From: Glebionis coronaria
Lineage: Eukaryota; Streptophyta; Magnoliopsida; Asterales; Asteraceae
Direction: 5' to 3'
Length of the DNA stretch: 64,000 nt
NCBI GenBank assembly: GCA_025667525.1
Contig: CM046875.1
Location: 121,200,340 to 121,264,339 of the forward strand
Shown piece after piece: positions 23,218 to 32,925 of the stretch. The number at the start of each line of letters is the position of its first letter. The first letter of the stretch is position 1. Both the position numbers and the translations under genes were made by a program. The notes below the pieces were generated by a model that was not told where the DNA came from, ran no database searches, and worked only from the letters and a program-made list of their open reading frames with translations.

Positions 23218-24473
23218 TATGTGTTTTGGATTCTTTTTGTAACAGTATGTACAGGATGATGCATTACTATTATTAGTCTTATTGATGATTTAGATTTTCC
23301 ACTATATTTTTCTAACACTGACAAAGGTTGTTTGAACACTGATAAGTGTTTTTACAACGTTGTCAGCAATATAATTGTCTAACGCTGACAAAGCTTCCTT
23401 CAACGCTGTTGTGTGTTATCGGGGCGTTGTCAGCAACAATGTTAGTTTTGTGGTTTTCAATCTAAATGTGCAGATGGTGTTAGCAGTATACCATTGGATA
23501 CAGAGTTGCTTATGGATCAAAGGAGAAGCATTTGGACAAGTTTTTATTTATGGATGATGGTTGGAATGTTTCATTCCTATCTTGACATAAATTTTTATGT
23601 TCATGCATGATTTTAGCAAACTTTTTGTATCATAGTTTAAGGGGAGGTTTTAGGAACCTTTAGGATTTTTGGGTATCCATATGATACTCTTATCACAATT
23701 CTAGATTGTGTCCACAGGTGAGTATGGGTTAGTTTTACTAAACCATGAGGCACTGTAGCATGCATAGTATATCAACTTTGCATGCTGCCAAGACATTTTT
23801 GGCCTAGAATTGGTTGTGGTCTGTTGGGAGACTTGGGAATCTTTTTGATATGGGATTTACCTGGGAGTAACAAGGATTTTATAAGGTAACTTGGTTGTTA
23901 AGAATTTTGGTTAGCAAGGGACACTAGAGGACTGTTATGTCTATCTTGCTTATGCAAGTGTGCATAACTGGACAATGCTTGCCGCCCTATGATAATTATC
24001 AGCTTTTGGTTATCTTCTCTAGGATAAATTACTTGTTAAGGTCATTTTTCACTTTTTAAAACAATTTTATTTTTGGACGCTGACAAGATTTTTCCAAGCG
24101 TTGTTGTGACCAAATTGGACGCTGACATGGCTTTAGGCGAACGTTGACAAGATTATAGCCGTTGGGCGTTGATGGGTTATATTTGACCGCTGACACTCAA
24201 TGGGACCTACCCAGTTGTTACTTTTTGACATATTTTCAAGCCGTAATTTTAGGAGTTGTTACTTTCATTAAATGCATGAGATAACTTATAACTTTTTCAA
24301 TATTTTCATGATTAGTTTTTGAAAATCTTTGCCTATTTTTGGGCCAATCACATGCATTGTTTATCTCCTATAAATTTGGCTCCTATTTTTAAACAGGGTA
24401 TCTATAATTCTTGTCTAACACTTTTCTCTTATCAACCTTCATCTTCTACACTTCAAATTAACAGCTTTCATCA
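23218..24473 (+). other. Post-pol spacer of element A with two motif clusters
   Basis: This 1.25-kb stretch has no long frame. It holds two more 21-bp motif clusters: cores at 23319, 23340, 23361, 23386, 23407, 23428, and at 24081, 24102, 24123, 24145, 24170, 24191. It also holds a polypurine-tract-like GTTTAAGGGGAGGTTT at about 23635-23650. In Sireviruses the region after pol is known for repeated polypurine motifs. The remaining sequence is T-rich and leads to the next ORF. Confidence 0.7.
23635..23650 (+). other. Internal polypurine-tract-like sequence
   Basis: GTTTAAGGGGAGGTTT closely resembles the functional tract before the 3' LTR (GTTTAGGGGAGGATT, about 27579-27592). It lies 400 bases after the pol stop. 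It could be a second plus-strand priming site or a relic of an earlier, shorter element end. Confidence 0.55.
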
Positions 24474-24596
24474 ATGGCACCAAGATTTAACTCAGCAGAA
24501 TTGGATTTGGGGTTCAAGTCTCAACACAACATGACTGCTTATCTTGTTGCTGATAATACTTTGTTCCTCAATACACACAAATGGTGGCGTATTTGA
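24474..24596 (+). pseudogene. N-terminal stub of the third ORF of element A (frame-shifted)
   Basis: From ATG at 24474 a 40-codon frame reads MAPRFNSAELDLGFKSQHNM and runs to TGA at 24594, overlapping the next ORF, which starts at 24581 in another frame. The overlap sits at a short A run (CACAAATGG, 24575-24583). Family members that I recall read through this point in one frame, so a one-base loss in the A run is the simplest explanation. A programmed shift or reinitiation at the overlapping ATG is possible. Confidence 0.55.
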
Positions 24597-25186
24597 ATGC
24601 ATCCCCATTAAGGTATGCTCTTTCTCATGCACCACTCATTCCAGTCACACACATTAAACAATTTTGGAACACTGTTAGTTCCTCAACAGTTAATGGAGTG
24701 ACCACATTAACTTCTATTGTTCATGGGAGATCTTGGGTGGTTACTGAGGCCTTGGTACGCCAGGCCTTGCATCTTGATGATGCTGATGGTGTAACCATTC
24801 TTCCCATAACTGAAATAGAACAAGGGCTTAGGGCTTTGGGATACCCTATTCCTGATGAAGGTACTCTTAATAAGTACCATAAGCAGGAATTTCCCCCAGC
24901 CTGGAAGTACCTCATTCACATCCTCCTTCAATGTTTGAGTCCCAAATGTACTGCACACAATGAGATCAATAGATCCATTGCAACTGCTATTGTGTGTATT
25001 GCAACAGGGCAAAAATATAACTATTCTAAAATGATTTTTGAAGGGATGTGTAAAAATAAGGGGACAAAAATGACTTTAGCCTATCCCCGTTTTCTGCAAA
25101 TGGTTTTTGATGATCAAGGTTATTGTTCAAGGGATCACAATGATATTTATAAAATCCCTGAACAAATGAAAATTTTACAAAGATGA
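24581..25186 (+). CDS. Post-pol ORF of element A, part 1 (201 aa, unknown function)
   Basis: The frame reads MVAYLNASPLRYALSHAPLI and continues as a compact, stop-free domain (KQFWNTV, ALVRQALHLDDADGV, IATAIVCIATGQKYNYSKMI). From memory it belongs to a protein type abundant in daisy-family retrotransposons, sometimes mislabelled 'synaptobrevin/longin-like' in automatic annotation. I see no SNARE motif, signal peptide or membrane segment. It sits where Sireviruses carry an envelope-like gene, but nothing here looks like an envelope glycoprotein. It ends in ATGA, overlapping the start of the next ORF by four bases, which would suit termination-reinitiation or reflect a second frame change. Confidence 0.75.
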   Translation: MVAYLNASPLRYALSHAPLIPVTHIKQFWNTVSSSTVNGVTTLTSIVHGRSWVVTEALVRQALHLDDADGVTILPITEIEQGLRALGYPIPDEGTLNKYHKQEFPPAWKYLIHILLQCLSPKCTAHNEINRSIATAIVCIATGQKYNYSKMIFEGMCKNKGTKMTLAYPRFLQMVFDDQGYCSRDHNDIYKIPEQMKILQR

Positions 25187-27540
25187 ATTCACCACCTCAT
25201 AGAGACCTACCTTTAACCCCAGCCATGCTTGCTGTTATTGCAGCAGCACAACCCCAACCAAACCCCCAACCTCACATTGACCCACAACCACGACTTGAAC
25301 CTATTCCTGAACCTTTACCCTCACCTGAACATATGCAACTTGACCAAGAACCTTTTGACGCTGACACATCAAATTTTGGCGTTGATGTGCCTATTTCGAA
25401 CGTTGACACCCAACCATCACAATCCCAAACACCCCTTAACCAACCCACATCTACCCATTCTTCCACACCATCTTCCACACCACCTGAATATAGGTTGATT
25501 AAACGCCAAAGGACTACTGGAGAGTTCTCCTCTGGTGGTCCTAGCCATGAAGCAGAGAGAACCACCACCACAAGTGTGGCTGGTGACCTGGATGAGGCTG
25601 GGACTATTGGTTCTGGCTTAGAAGCTGGCCAAGGCAGTCCCACCATCATTAAGTCCTCATCCATGCCCAATGAACCTGACTTGGGAGGTCAAATCCCCAT
25701 TTCAGAAGAGGGCAGACTGGAACCAATGACTCTTTTGGAATTGACGGCTGTCTGCATTAGCTTGCAAAGGCAAAATGCAGACTTAGTACAAATTGTCAGC
25801 TCACAAGGCCTTGAACTCAAGCAATTGAGGGAGAGGATTGTTGTTTTGGAGAGTGATCATGCTAAGAGGGGTATGGAGGAGTCTTCCAAAGGGGAGGAAG
25901 ATCAAAGAAATCTGAGTGATAAGAGCAGTCAAGATGGTCAATCAATGGATGTTGCTGAAGCTCTTACTACTTTGAAGGAACAAACAGGTTTTGATACGTC
26001 CTTAATCTCTCCAGCCAATCTAAATTTATCATTTACAGCAATGTTTAGAGAGGTTACACAAGGCGCTGAGGGAAAATATTTAAGCGTCGACAAGACAAAT
26101 TTGGACGCTGATAGAAGTATTTTGGGCGCTGATAGAGGAAATTTGGGCGTTGACAGATCTGCATATGGAGGTGATGTATTCCAGTCATCATCTATCATCA
26201 AGGATGTTCCTACTCAGGTATTACCATCTACCTTACCAACCATTGCACCATCAGATAAGGGTAAGGGTATATTGGTAGAAGAAATTGTTCCAAAGAATGC
26301 AGCCCAAGTTGAATTTGATAGAAGATTGGCTGAGCAAATGATGGAACAAGGTGAAAAGGAAAAGTCACCATTTGTTGTGACTTCTGAAGAGGAAAGTGAT
26401 GGAGCTAGCTCAGATTCAAGTGTGATGATTATAGAACCAGAAAGGCTTGAGTATGGTGATGAGCTTGCTAGGGAAAAGTTGAGAGATTTAAAATTACAGA
26501 TTGATTTTGATATGCCAGAGGTGGTTCAGATGTACAATTCTTGGGAAGAAAGCTGCATGGATAATCCAAACTTGACCATTTCAGATCAAATATGGGGTTT
26601 GGAGATTCTTCTTAGAGTTCAGAAGGATTGTAAGGTGATTTTGAAGCACAAGGCAAGCAACATTCTCTCTGAGTTGAAAAGGGATAGAAGGAAGCTCTAC
26701 TTTATGTTGCTCAGATGTCATGGAGTTGGATGGACACATCAGAAGCTGAAGGCTTTGACATTTGATGAGTTGGAACATAGGGCTTATCCTATTTGGGTGA
26801 AAGTGCAGGAAGAAAACACTTTCAGACTTCTTTCAGATGAAAGAAAGGAGCAACTTGCAGAAGAGATGGAAATCAAGAAAGCTATGATAGTTCCCAGACC
26901 AGTGAAGAAGGGATTTACACTTGAGTTTCCAAAAGATATGAATCAACTATATCCAAGTGAAGCAGTTATTAGAAAGAGCCTCAAGCTCTCCCCATTAGAA
27001 GCTTCAGATATGGTGCAGGTGTTACCATTAGATTCCAGGAATCCAATTGTGAGTTATGATGAGGATGAATGTGGATTCTGGAAGATTGGAAGATATGGCA
27101 AGGAGGTACACACTTTTACCACTCTCATAACTTTATTTACAAGTTGTGATAGAGAAGACTTGGTGGACCTTTGGAGGTTGCTGGAGACCAAGTATGAGGC
27201 TGAAGCACCAACTTCAGCTAATGGAATAAAACTTTGGACCACATTCAAAAGAATGTGTGGGACAAATGAGGAAGATCCTGAAATATGGAAGGATCTTGAA
27301 GATGATCTCAGTGGTCTTCAATGGAGGTTATATTCAGCTGCTGGTGTATACCATTTGAGTTCTACAAAGTTTGCTGAGTATCTACTTGTAGATGCTCAGT
27401 ATTTCATATCCAAGGCTGTTTTGGAAAAGATGAAGGACACCCAGTTGGAGATAGATTATACAAGTGACGTGGCAAAGAATTTGATCAGATTTATTTATTA
27501 CCAATATGATAAGGTTTGTCAGACTCCTCCAAGTTCTTAA
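25183..27540 (+). CDS. Post-pol ORF of element A, part 2 (785 aa, unknown function)
   Basis: The N-terminal third is proline/glutamine-rich and low-complexity (QPQPNPQPHIDPQP near 25-40) and contains a motif cluster (nt 25355-25410). Residues about 175-230 include MTLLELTAVCISLQRQN followed by a heptad-like segment. A second motif cluster (nt 26062-26160) encodes SVDKTNLDADRSILGADRG in perfect 21-bp register. Residues about 425-780 are compact and likely folded (REKLRDLKLQIDFDMPEVVQ, FKRMCGTNEEDPEIWKDLED, SAAGVYHLSSTKFAEYLLVD). I recall the same C-terminal arrangement in daisy-family retroelement proteins; its function is unknown. No transmembrane segment is apparent. The ORF ends 52 bases before the 3' LTR and is fully open. 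Confidence 0.8.
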   Translation: MNSPPHRDLPLTPAMLAVIAAAQPQPNPQPHIDPQPRLEPIPEPLPSPEHMQLDQEPFDADTSNFGVDVPISNVDTQPSQSQTPLNQPTSTHSSTPSSTPPEYRLIKRQRTTGEFSSGGPSHEAERTTTTSVAGDLDEAGTIGSGLEAGQGSPTIIKSSSMPNEPDLGGQIPISEEGRLEPMTLLELTAVCISLQRQNADLVQIVSSQGLELKQLRERIVVLESDHAKRGMEESSKGEEDQRNLSDKSSQDGQSMDVAEALTTLKEQTGFDTSLISPANLNLSFTAMFREVTQGAEGKYLSVDKTNLDADRSILGADRGNLGVDRSAYGGDVFQSSSIIKDVPTQVLPSTLPTIAPSDKGKGILVEEIVPKNAAQVEFDRRLAEQMMEQGEKEKSPFVVTSEEESDGASSDSSVMIIEPERLEYGDELAREKLRDLKLQIDFDMPEVVQMYNSWEESCMDNPNLTISDQIWGLEILLRVQKDCKVILKHKASNILSELKRDRRKLYFMLLRCHGVGWTHQKLKALTFDELEHRAYPIWVKVQEENTFRLLSDERKEQLAEEMEIKKAMIVPRPVKKGFTLEFPKDMNQLYPSEAVIRKSLKLSPLEASDMVQVLPLDSRNPIVSYDEDECGFWKIGRYGKEVHTFTTLITLFTSCDREDLVDLWRLLETKYEAEAPTSANGIKLWTTFKRMCGTNEEDPEIWKDLEDDLSGLQWRLYSAAGVYHLSSTKFAEYLLVDAQYFISKAVLEKMKDTQLEIDYTSDVAKNLIRFIYYQYDKVCQTPPSS
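26062..26160 (+). repeat. 21-bp motif cluster in the last ORF of element A
   Basis: Core positions 26067, 26088, 26109, 26130 and 26151 are exactly 21 bases apart, the most regular cluster in the element. Units include GGACGCTGATAGA, GGGCGCTGATAGA and GGGCGTTGACAGA. Confidence 0.92.
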
Positions 27541-27578
27541 TGTTTATTAAGAAACTTGATCATAAGAGTGGATATCAA

Positions 27579-27592
27579 GTTTAGGGGAGGAT
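27579..27592 (+). other. Polypurine tract of element A
   Basis: AGTTTAGGGGAGGATT directly abuts the 3' LTR start TGTTGGGAATAA at 27593. This is the expected plus-strand primer for reverse transcription. Confidence 0.85.
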
Positions 27593-28118
27593 TGTTGGGA
27601 ATAAATTAAGGCCAGATCACTTGAACGCTGACAAGAACAACTCAAGCGTTGACAAGAGCAAAGTGAGCGCTGACAGCTCAAGCGTTGACAAGTTAAAGTC
27701 AAGCGTTGACAGATTGAAGACAAGCACTGATGGAAGATATAAGCTACACGTTTATTATGTTCTAGAATACTTCTAGTAAGGATAGAAACGACAATGTATT
27801 TTCTATGTTTATCTTTACCTAGAATAGTTGATACGTAGCTTATTGTACAAGGCTTCTTAGTCTATAAAAGAAGGCCTTTAGGTTAATGTTTAGTATCAAG
27901 TTTTATATAAGTTTTCATTCGTAAACATCTTTCATTGTAAGCAAGTTCGACATTCATAATCAAAGTGAAAGTTTTGTTTACATCTTGTGTTCTCGTTTAA
28001 GTATTAAATTCCGCATAATACTTAGATTCACAAAGCATATAACAAAGGTTTCTCTACGTGTTATACTTGATCTAATCTCGTATACACAAAGCTAATCGAT
28101 CTAAGTTTGGGATCAACA
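27593..28118 (+). repeat. Element A 3' LTR
   Basis: This is 526 bp and differs from the 5' copy by G for A at base 6 and T for G near base 297 (GTATCAAG against GTAGCAAG). It is followed by the target duplication AATGG at 28119-28123. Confidence 0.95.
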
Positions 28119-28123
28119 AATGG

Positions 28124-28452
28124 TTAATTTTATTTAACAAATGTATTTAATATATTTATTAAATTAAACCGAGCTTAACTAACGATTGTTAAATAAATTA
28201 AGAGTTAAGTTAAACGATCGTTATGGAATTAAATAGAAGAAAAGAAGAAAACGTAAAATTCCAGAAGCCCCCTTTGGGCGGGCTTAGGCCGACGGCTACA
28301 AGGGAAAAATGGGAAGAAAAAAGATTTTCTTTCCTAATTTGTTTATGACTTGGAAACCTAGTTTTGCTAGCCTATATAAACAACCCTTAGCCGTCATAAT
28401 TTTTCCCATCCCTCTCTCTTCTTTCTTGCGATCAAACCAAAAGGCAAACACC
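28124..28452 (+). repeat. Element B 5' LTR, second part (truncated)
   Basis: It matches 31535-31866 of the B 3' LTR (GGTTAATTTTATTTAA, CAGAAGCCCCCTTTGGG, CCTATATAAACAACCC). The match stops near AAACAC at about 28452, where integrase coding begins. A deletion therefore runs from mid-LTR into integrase, removing the primer site, gag and protease. Confidence 0.85.
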
Positions 28453-30664
28453 GTTATGGTTATGTTTATTTACTTAAGCATAAACATGAGGTATTTGAAA
28501 CATTTAAAGTGTTTAAAGTGGAAGTAAAATTGCAACTAGGAAAGAAGATTAAAGCTCTTCATTTCGATCGAGGCGGTGAATATTTAAGTCAAGAGTTTAA
28601 AGATTATTTAAGTGAGAACGGAATTGTTTAGAAACTTACTTCTCCATATACTCCACAACAAAATGGTGTATCCGAAAGGAGAAATCGTACATTATTGGAT
28701 ATGGTGCGATCTATGTTTAATCTTACAACTTTACCTTTATCTTTTTGGGACTATGCTCTAGAATCTGATGTTCGTATTCTGAATATGGTTCCCACAAAGA
28801 AGGTTGATAAGACACCATATGAACTATGGCATGGCAAAAAGACATATTTGTCTTATTTAAAGATTTGGGGTTGTGAGGTGTATGAAACGTGACTCTTGAG
28901 ATAAACTCCAACAACGCTCAGTAAAATGTATCTTTGTAGGTTACCCTAAGGAAACTATGGGTTACTACTTTTATTATTCGCCCGAGAACAAAGTTATTGT
29001 TGCTAGGTATGGAGAATTCATTGAAAATGATCTTGTAAATCAAGAATTTAGTGGGAGAAATGATGATCTTGAAGAAATTCAAGAAGATACATTGCCTTCT
29101 GAAAATACTAGCAAAGAAATTCTAATAGAGCCATAAAGTCTGGGAGCTCCACCGGAATTAATTCCTCCACGTAGGTCTGGAAGGACTATACGTGCGCCAA
29201 GCAAACTATGTATTAACATAGAGGATGATGAGGAGGAAGTAGGGGATCTTGGTGAACCTGCTAACTATCGATCCGCAATGCTTGATCCAGAAAAGTCTAA
29301 ATGGATAGTTGCGATGAATGAGGAAATGAAATCCATGAAAATCAATGATGTTTGGATTCTTGTTGATGCGCCTAAAAATGCTAAAGTAGTGAAAAATATG
29401 TGGATTGTCAAGAAGAAAACCGACATGGATGGCGAAGTACAATCCTATAAAGCACGTTTAGTAGCTAAAGGTTTTACTAAAACTTTTAGCGTAGACTACG
29501 AGAAGACATTTTCTCTTGTAGCAGACTTACGAGCTATTAGGATTCTCATAGCTATAGCAGTATACTATGACTATGCGATATGGAAAATGGATGTTAAAAA
29601 TGCCTTCTTGAACGGTCGCTTAGATGAAGACATCTATATGCAATAACCGGAAGGGTACGTTGATCCTAAATATCCAAAGCGTGTGTGCAAACTTCAAAGA
29701 TCTATTTATGGTTTGAAGAAAGCATCACGTCAATGAAATAAACGATTTGATGAAGAAATCAAAAAGTTTGGATTTATTCAAAATCGTGATGAGCCATGTG
29801 TATATCGCAAAGCTAGTGGGAGTGATGTAGTGTTCCTAATTTTATACGTCGATGACATATTAATCAAGGGAAGTAACATTCTAAGACTTAAGGAATTTAA
29901 GGATTATCTTGGTAAATGTTTTTCTATGAAGGATTTGGGAGATGCTGCATATATTTTAGGAATTAAAATCTATCGAGATAGGAAAAGACGGTTAATTGGT
30001 CTTAGTCAAGATGCTTATATTGATAAGATATTGAAGAAGTATAGCATGCATAACTCTAAGAAAGGTTTTTAATCAATGGAGGTTAAGCATGAATTAAGTC
30101 ATGAGTTAGATGCATCAACACCCAAAGAGGTGGCTTACATGCAGAAGGTGCCTTATTCTTCGGCTATAGGATCTATTATGTATGCTGTAAGATGCACAAG
30201 ACCTGATGTGGCGTTTGCTCAGAACTTGGTCAGTCGTTACCAACAGAATCCAGGGAAGCTCCACTGGACTGCTGTTAAACATATACTAAAGTATTTGAGG
30301 AGTACGAAAGAAATGTTTTGGTATTGAAAGGGTAGCCATATACATAACTAAAAGTGGTTTGGATTAGGAAGTTTATTGGAGATCTTAGAGTGATGCCTTC
30401 AATTAAAGAACCTATTGATATATATTGTGACAATTCTGCTGCAATTATATTCGCCAATGATCCTGGAGTCATGAAAGGCGCCAGACACTTTAAACGTAGA
30501 TATCACTACGTACGAGAATAAGTTGAAGCTCGTGAAATAAAATTAATAAAAGTTCACACAGATGATAACGTAGCTGATCCTTTTACTAAGGCTTTGCCTA
30601 GACCAAAGGTAGTTAAGCACGCCAAGGAGATTGGGCTTCAACTAGCTAGCAAACTCATGCAATA
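28453..30664 (+). pseudogene. Copia pol pseudogene of element B (integrase-RT-RNase H)
   Basis: The integrase core starts abruptly (YGYVYLLKHKHEVFETFKVF) and includes HFDRGGEY and, after an in-frame stop, SPYTPQQNGVSERRNR. Reverse transcriptase pieces follow: KARLVAKGFTKTFSVDYEKT, WKMDVKNAFLNGRLDEDIY with a stop, SIYGLKKASRQ with a stop, and LYVDDILIKGS. Then come RCTRPDVAFAQNLVSRYQQN and a shortened RNase H end (VHTDDNVADPFTKALPRP). Numerous stops and a deletion in the RNase H domain leave it inactive. Confidence 0.9.
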
Positions 30665-31454
30665 AATCTGTGATTAGTATATGGATAAAGGATGTTAAGA
30701 CATTATTGAATTGATGAAATAAAGATTAGGTTTCGTTATTTTATGTTATTTGATTTGTATCCTATTTTACATGTTTTAATCCATGAATAAATTGTTATGT
30801 TCTAAATGTCCGTTGTCGATTAACAATATGAGAGTATTATTAAACTAAGACAATTCAAAATAGTGACAGAGTATACTTGCAAGTATATTGGTCAATTTTG
30901 GACGATATTTGATGAATCAAATATTGGACTTATCCCAACTATATGATTTTACTTTATGGATCTTTGTCATTAAGTAAATCATTAATAGTTATCCTTAGAC
31001 CTGAGATACCAGGAAACTGTCACGAATGTAGTGTGTTTCTGTGAGATAACCTAACGCTAAACGTAACTGGTAGCTATAAGGGTTATTTTCAGAAGTGTTT
31101 CAAAGTTCGTAAGTTTCGCTTGTAGTCAAAATGGAATTTGTTTCCTTCAAATTTTTTTGAAGTATAATACAGTTGGGGCCCTCGGGGGAGTAGTAAGATG
31201 TTTGTGTGGCCGCACCCAAATTTGTTTTGGTAATCTTACTATACCCGTAAACGAGAAACATAATGGTTAATGAACGAATGACTGAGATCCAAATCCTATT
31301 AGCGTTGTATTTGAAATGAAAGGATAATAATAATGATGAATCATTAAAAGGTTTTGTCCATGAGACCTTACTCGAGTTGTACTAGTGACATTTCTAGTGT
31401 AACTACACGCTAGTCAATGTAATCACGATATTCGAATTTTGTCCAAGTGGGAGC
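30665..31454 (+). other. Element B 3' untranslated region and polypurine tract
   Basis: About 790 bases without a reading frame separate the pol remnant from the 3' LTR. The last bases, CCAAGTGGGAGC (31443-31454), are a typical copia polypurine tract directly preceding TGAAAG. Confidence 0.7.
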
Positions 31455-32252
31455 TGAAAGTTTATGGACATAAAATTAATAGTCGTGTGATAGGATCGAA
31501 CTCGGGATTACGAGATTGCACACAATACGTAAAGGGTTAATTTTATTTAATAAATGTATTTAATATATTTATTAAATTAAACCGAGCTTAACTAACGATT
31601 GTTGAATAAATTAAGAGTTAAGTTAAACGATCGTTATGGAATTAAATAGAAGAAAAGAAGAAAATAGAAAATTCCAGAAGCCCCCTTTGGGTGGGCTTAG
31701 GCCGACGGATACAAGGGCAAAAGGGGAAGAAAAAGAAAAGATTTTCTTTCCTAATTTTTGTATGGCTTGGAAACCTAGTTTTGCTAACCTATATAAACAA
31801 CCCTTAGCCCTCATAATTTTTCCCATCCCTCTCTCTTATTTCCTATGATCAAACCAAAAGGTAAACACATTTTTAGGGTTCCTTTTAACCTCTTGGTTTT
31901 GATTTCTTGAATCTAGTCCTAGCCCCTCTCTAGGGTTGTTGGGTAGATTATTCCACAAGCGTAGAAGCTTCGTTTATACGTGCCAGAATCATTGTTAGCC
32001 TGTTGCATTACGTGTGTACAAGAGCGTAATATAGTTTTACTTTAAACTATATCTTGGTACTGTTCTTCATAAACCCTAATTGTTGATTCAATTGGTGATC
32101 TTGTGGATCTTCGCTAGGATAAAGGTATGTAACCCTAACTCGATTAATTATGAATGTGTTATTAATTATGATCTTGTTAATTCGCTTCCGCTATGTGTGC
32201 TTTGATCTTATTTAGAGTTTTGCGTAATTGTTATGAGCTTTATAAACCTTCA
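31455..32252 (+). repeat. Element B 3' LTR
   Basis: It starts TGAAAGTTTATGG after the polypurine tract and ends ATAAACCTTCA, an inverted repeat of the start with one mismatch (798 bp). It contains a CCTATATAAACAACCC TATA region at about 31787-31802. It shows more differences from the 5' fragment than seen between A's LTRs, consistent with B being older. Confidence 0.8.
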
Positions 32253-32278
32253 GTAATCAAAAACGCTGCGTCTTGTCT

Positions 32279-32868
32279 TCAAAGTAGTGTTGGTTCACTA
32301 TCAGTGTCGTAGACGAGGTGAGATTCTTCTTGCTTGTATTTATTGTTTTTCCACTTCGTGCATTTTTTCGCAAAGTGTCCGTGCTCACCACATTCATAAC
32401 ACCTGATCTTGCTTTTATCTTGAGTTCCTTGACTCGTACTTGCCCTGCGTTCATTTGGATGATCTTGCCATTTCATGATTTCCTTGCTTTCTTTCTTGAA
32501 GTCTTTACCTCGCCATTTACCATTGTTTTTGTTGTTTGAACTTGTCATTAGAAGCTTGTCTTGATCATTTGCCTCTAGCGTGTCTTGGCTCTTGATTCGT
32601 TCTTCATAGGCTGTTAATCTTCCAATGGCTTCTTCAAATGACATTTCGTCTAGGTCTTGATATTGTTCTATGGTTGCTACGATCGGTAAGAACTTCTTTG
32701 GAGCTGAGTTGAGTAGCTTCCTTACTAGCGTTTTATCTTCCAAAGTTTCACCAAGTCCTTTGAATTTGGCCTTCACCAAGTCCTTTGGACATTGTAGCAA
32801 AACATTTCCTAGTTCTCGTATTGTTGCACTACTTTATGCGTCATCTTTTTTGTCATCCTTTGTCATGC
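32279..32868 (-). pseudogene. Copia Gag C-terminal fragment (element C)
   Basis: On the minus strand the frame reads LQCPKDLVKAKFKGLGETLE, KLLNSAPKKFLPIVATIEQY and EEAIGRLTAYEERIKSQD. It then has a CCHC zinc knuckle CYECGEHGHFAKKC and stops after DTDSEPTLL. This is the C-terminal half of a UBN2-type copia Gag, an RNA-packaging protein. An in-frame stop lies upstream (near 32838) and the N-terminal half is absent. Across element B the same strand continues into the polypurine tract and LTR at 16070-15628. The parent element thus lost protease, integrase, RT and RNase H. Confidence 0.8.
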
Positions 32869-32925
32869 TTGCTTATTTCTTATAATCAGAACCAAGATGG
32901 TTTTGATTTTCTTTCTTTCTTGCTG

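Larger units (their letters stand above)
16158..28118 (+). mobile_element. Element A: near-intact Sirevirus-like Ty1/copia retrotransposon, 11,961 bp
   Basis: Two 526-bp LTRs (16158-16683, 27593-28118) differ by about two substitutions. A perfect target duplication AATGG flanks the element (16153-16157, 28119-28123). The order is LTR, primer binding site, gag, pol (protease, integrase, reverse transcriptase, RNase H), spacer, two further ORFs, polypurine tract, LTR. Integrase before RT defines Ty1/copia. The large size, long Gag, iMet-tRNA primer site and extra ORFs after pol fit the Sirevirus (SIRE/Maximus) lineage. It is young; gag and pol are open, with frame changes only at the gag-pol border and in the third ORF. 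Confidence 0.93.
16074..32252 (+). mobile_element. Ty1/copia element B (degenerate, split by element A)
   Basis: The 5' LTR starts at 16074 (TGAAAGTTTATAGAC), is interrupted at 16157 by element A and resumes at 28124. The 3' LTR is 31455-32252. Termini TGAAAGTTTAT and ATAAACCTTCA are inverted repeats with one mismatch. Flanks are ATAAT (16069-16073) and GTAAT (32253-32257), a likely 5-bp target duplication with one change. Everything between mid 5' LTR and the integrase core is deleted. B sits inside the older minus-strand element C. Confidence 0.8.

Noticed and set aside
24581..27540. Envelope glycoprotein of element A
   Set aside because: The position is envelope-like, but there is no signal peptide, no transmembrane segment and no furin-type site; I call it an unknown protein.
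31623..31848. Small ORFs at 28309-28527 and 31636-31848 as genes
   Set aside because: They are the same LTR sequence of element B read twice; the 5' copy is fused to integrase debris by a deletion.
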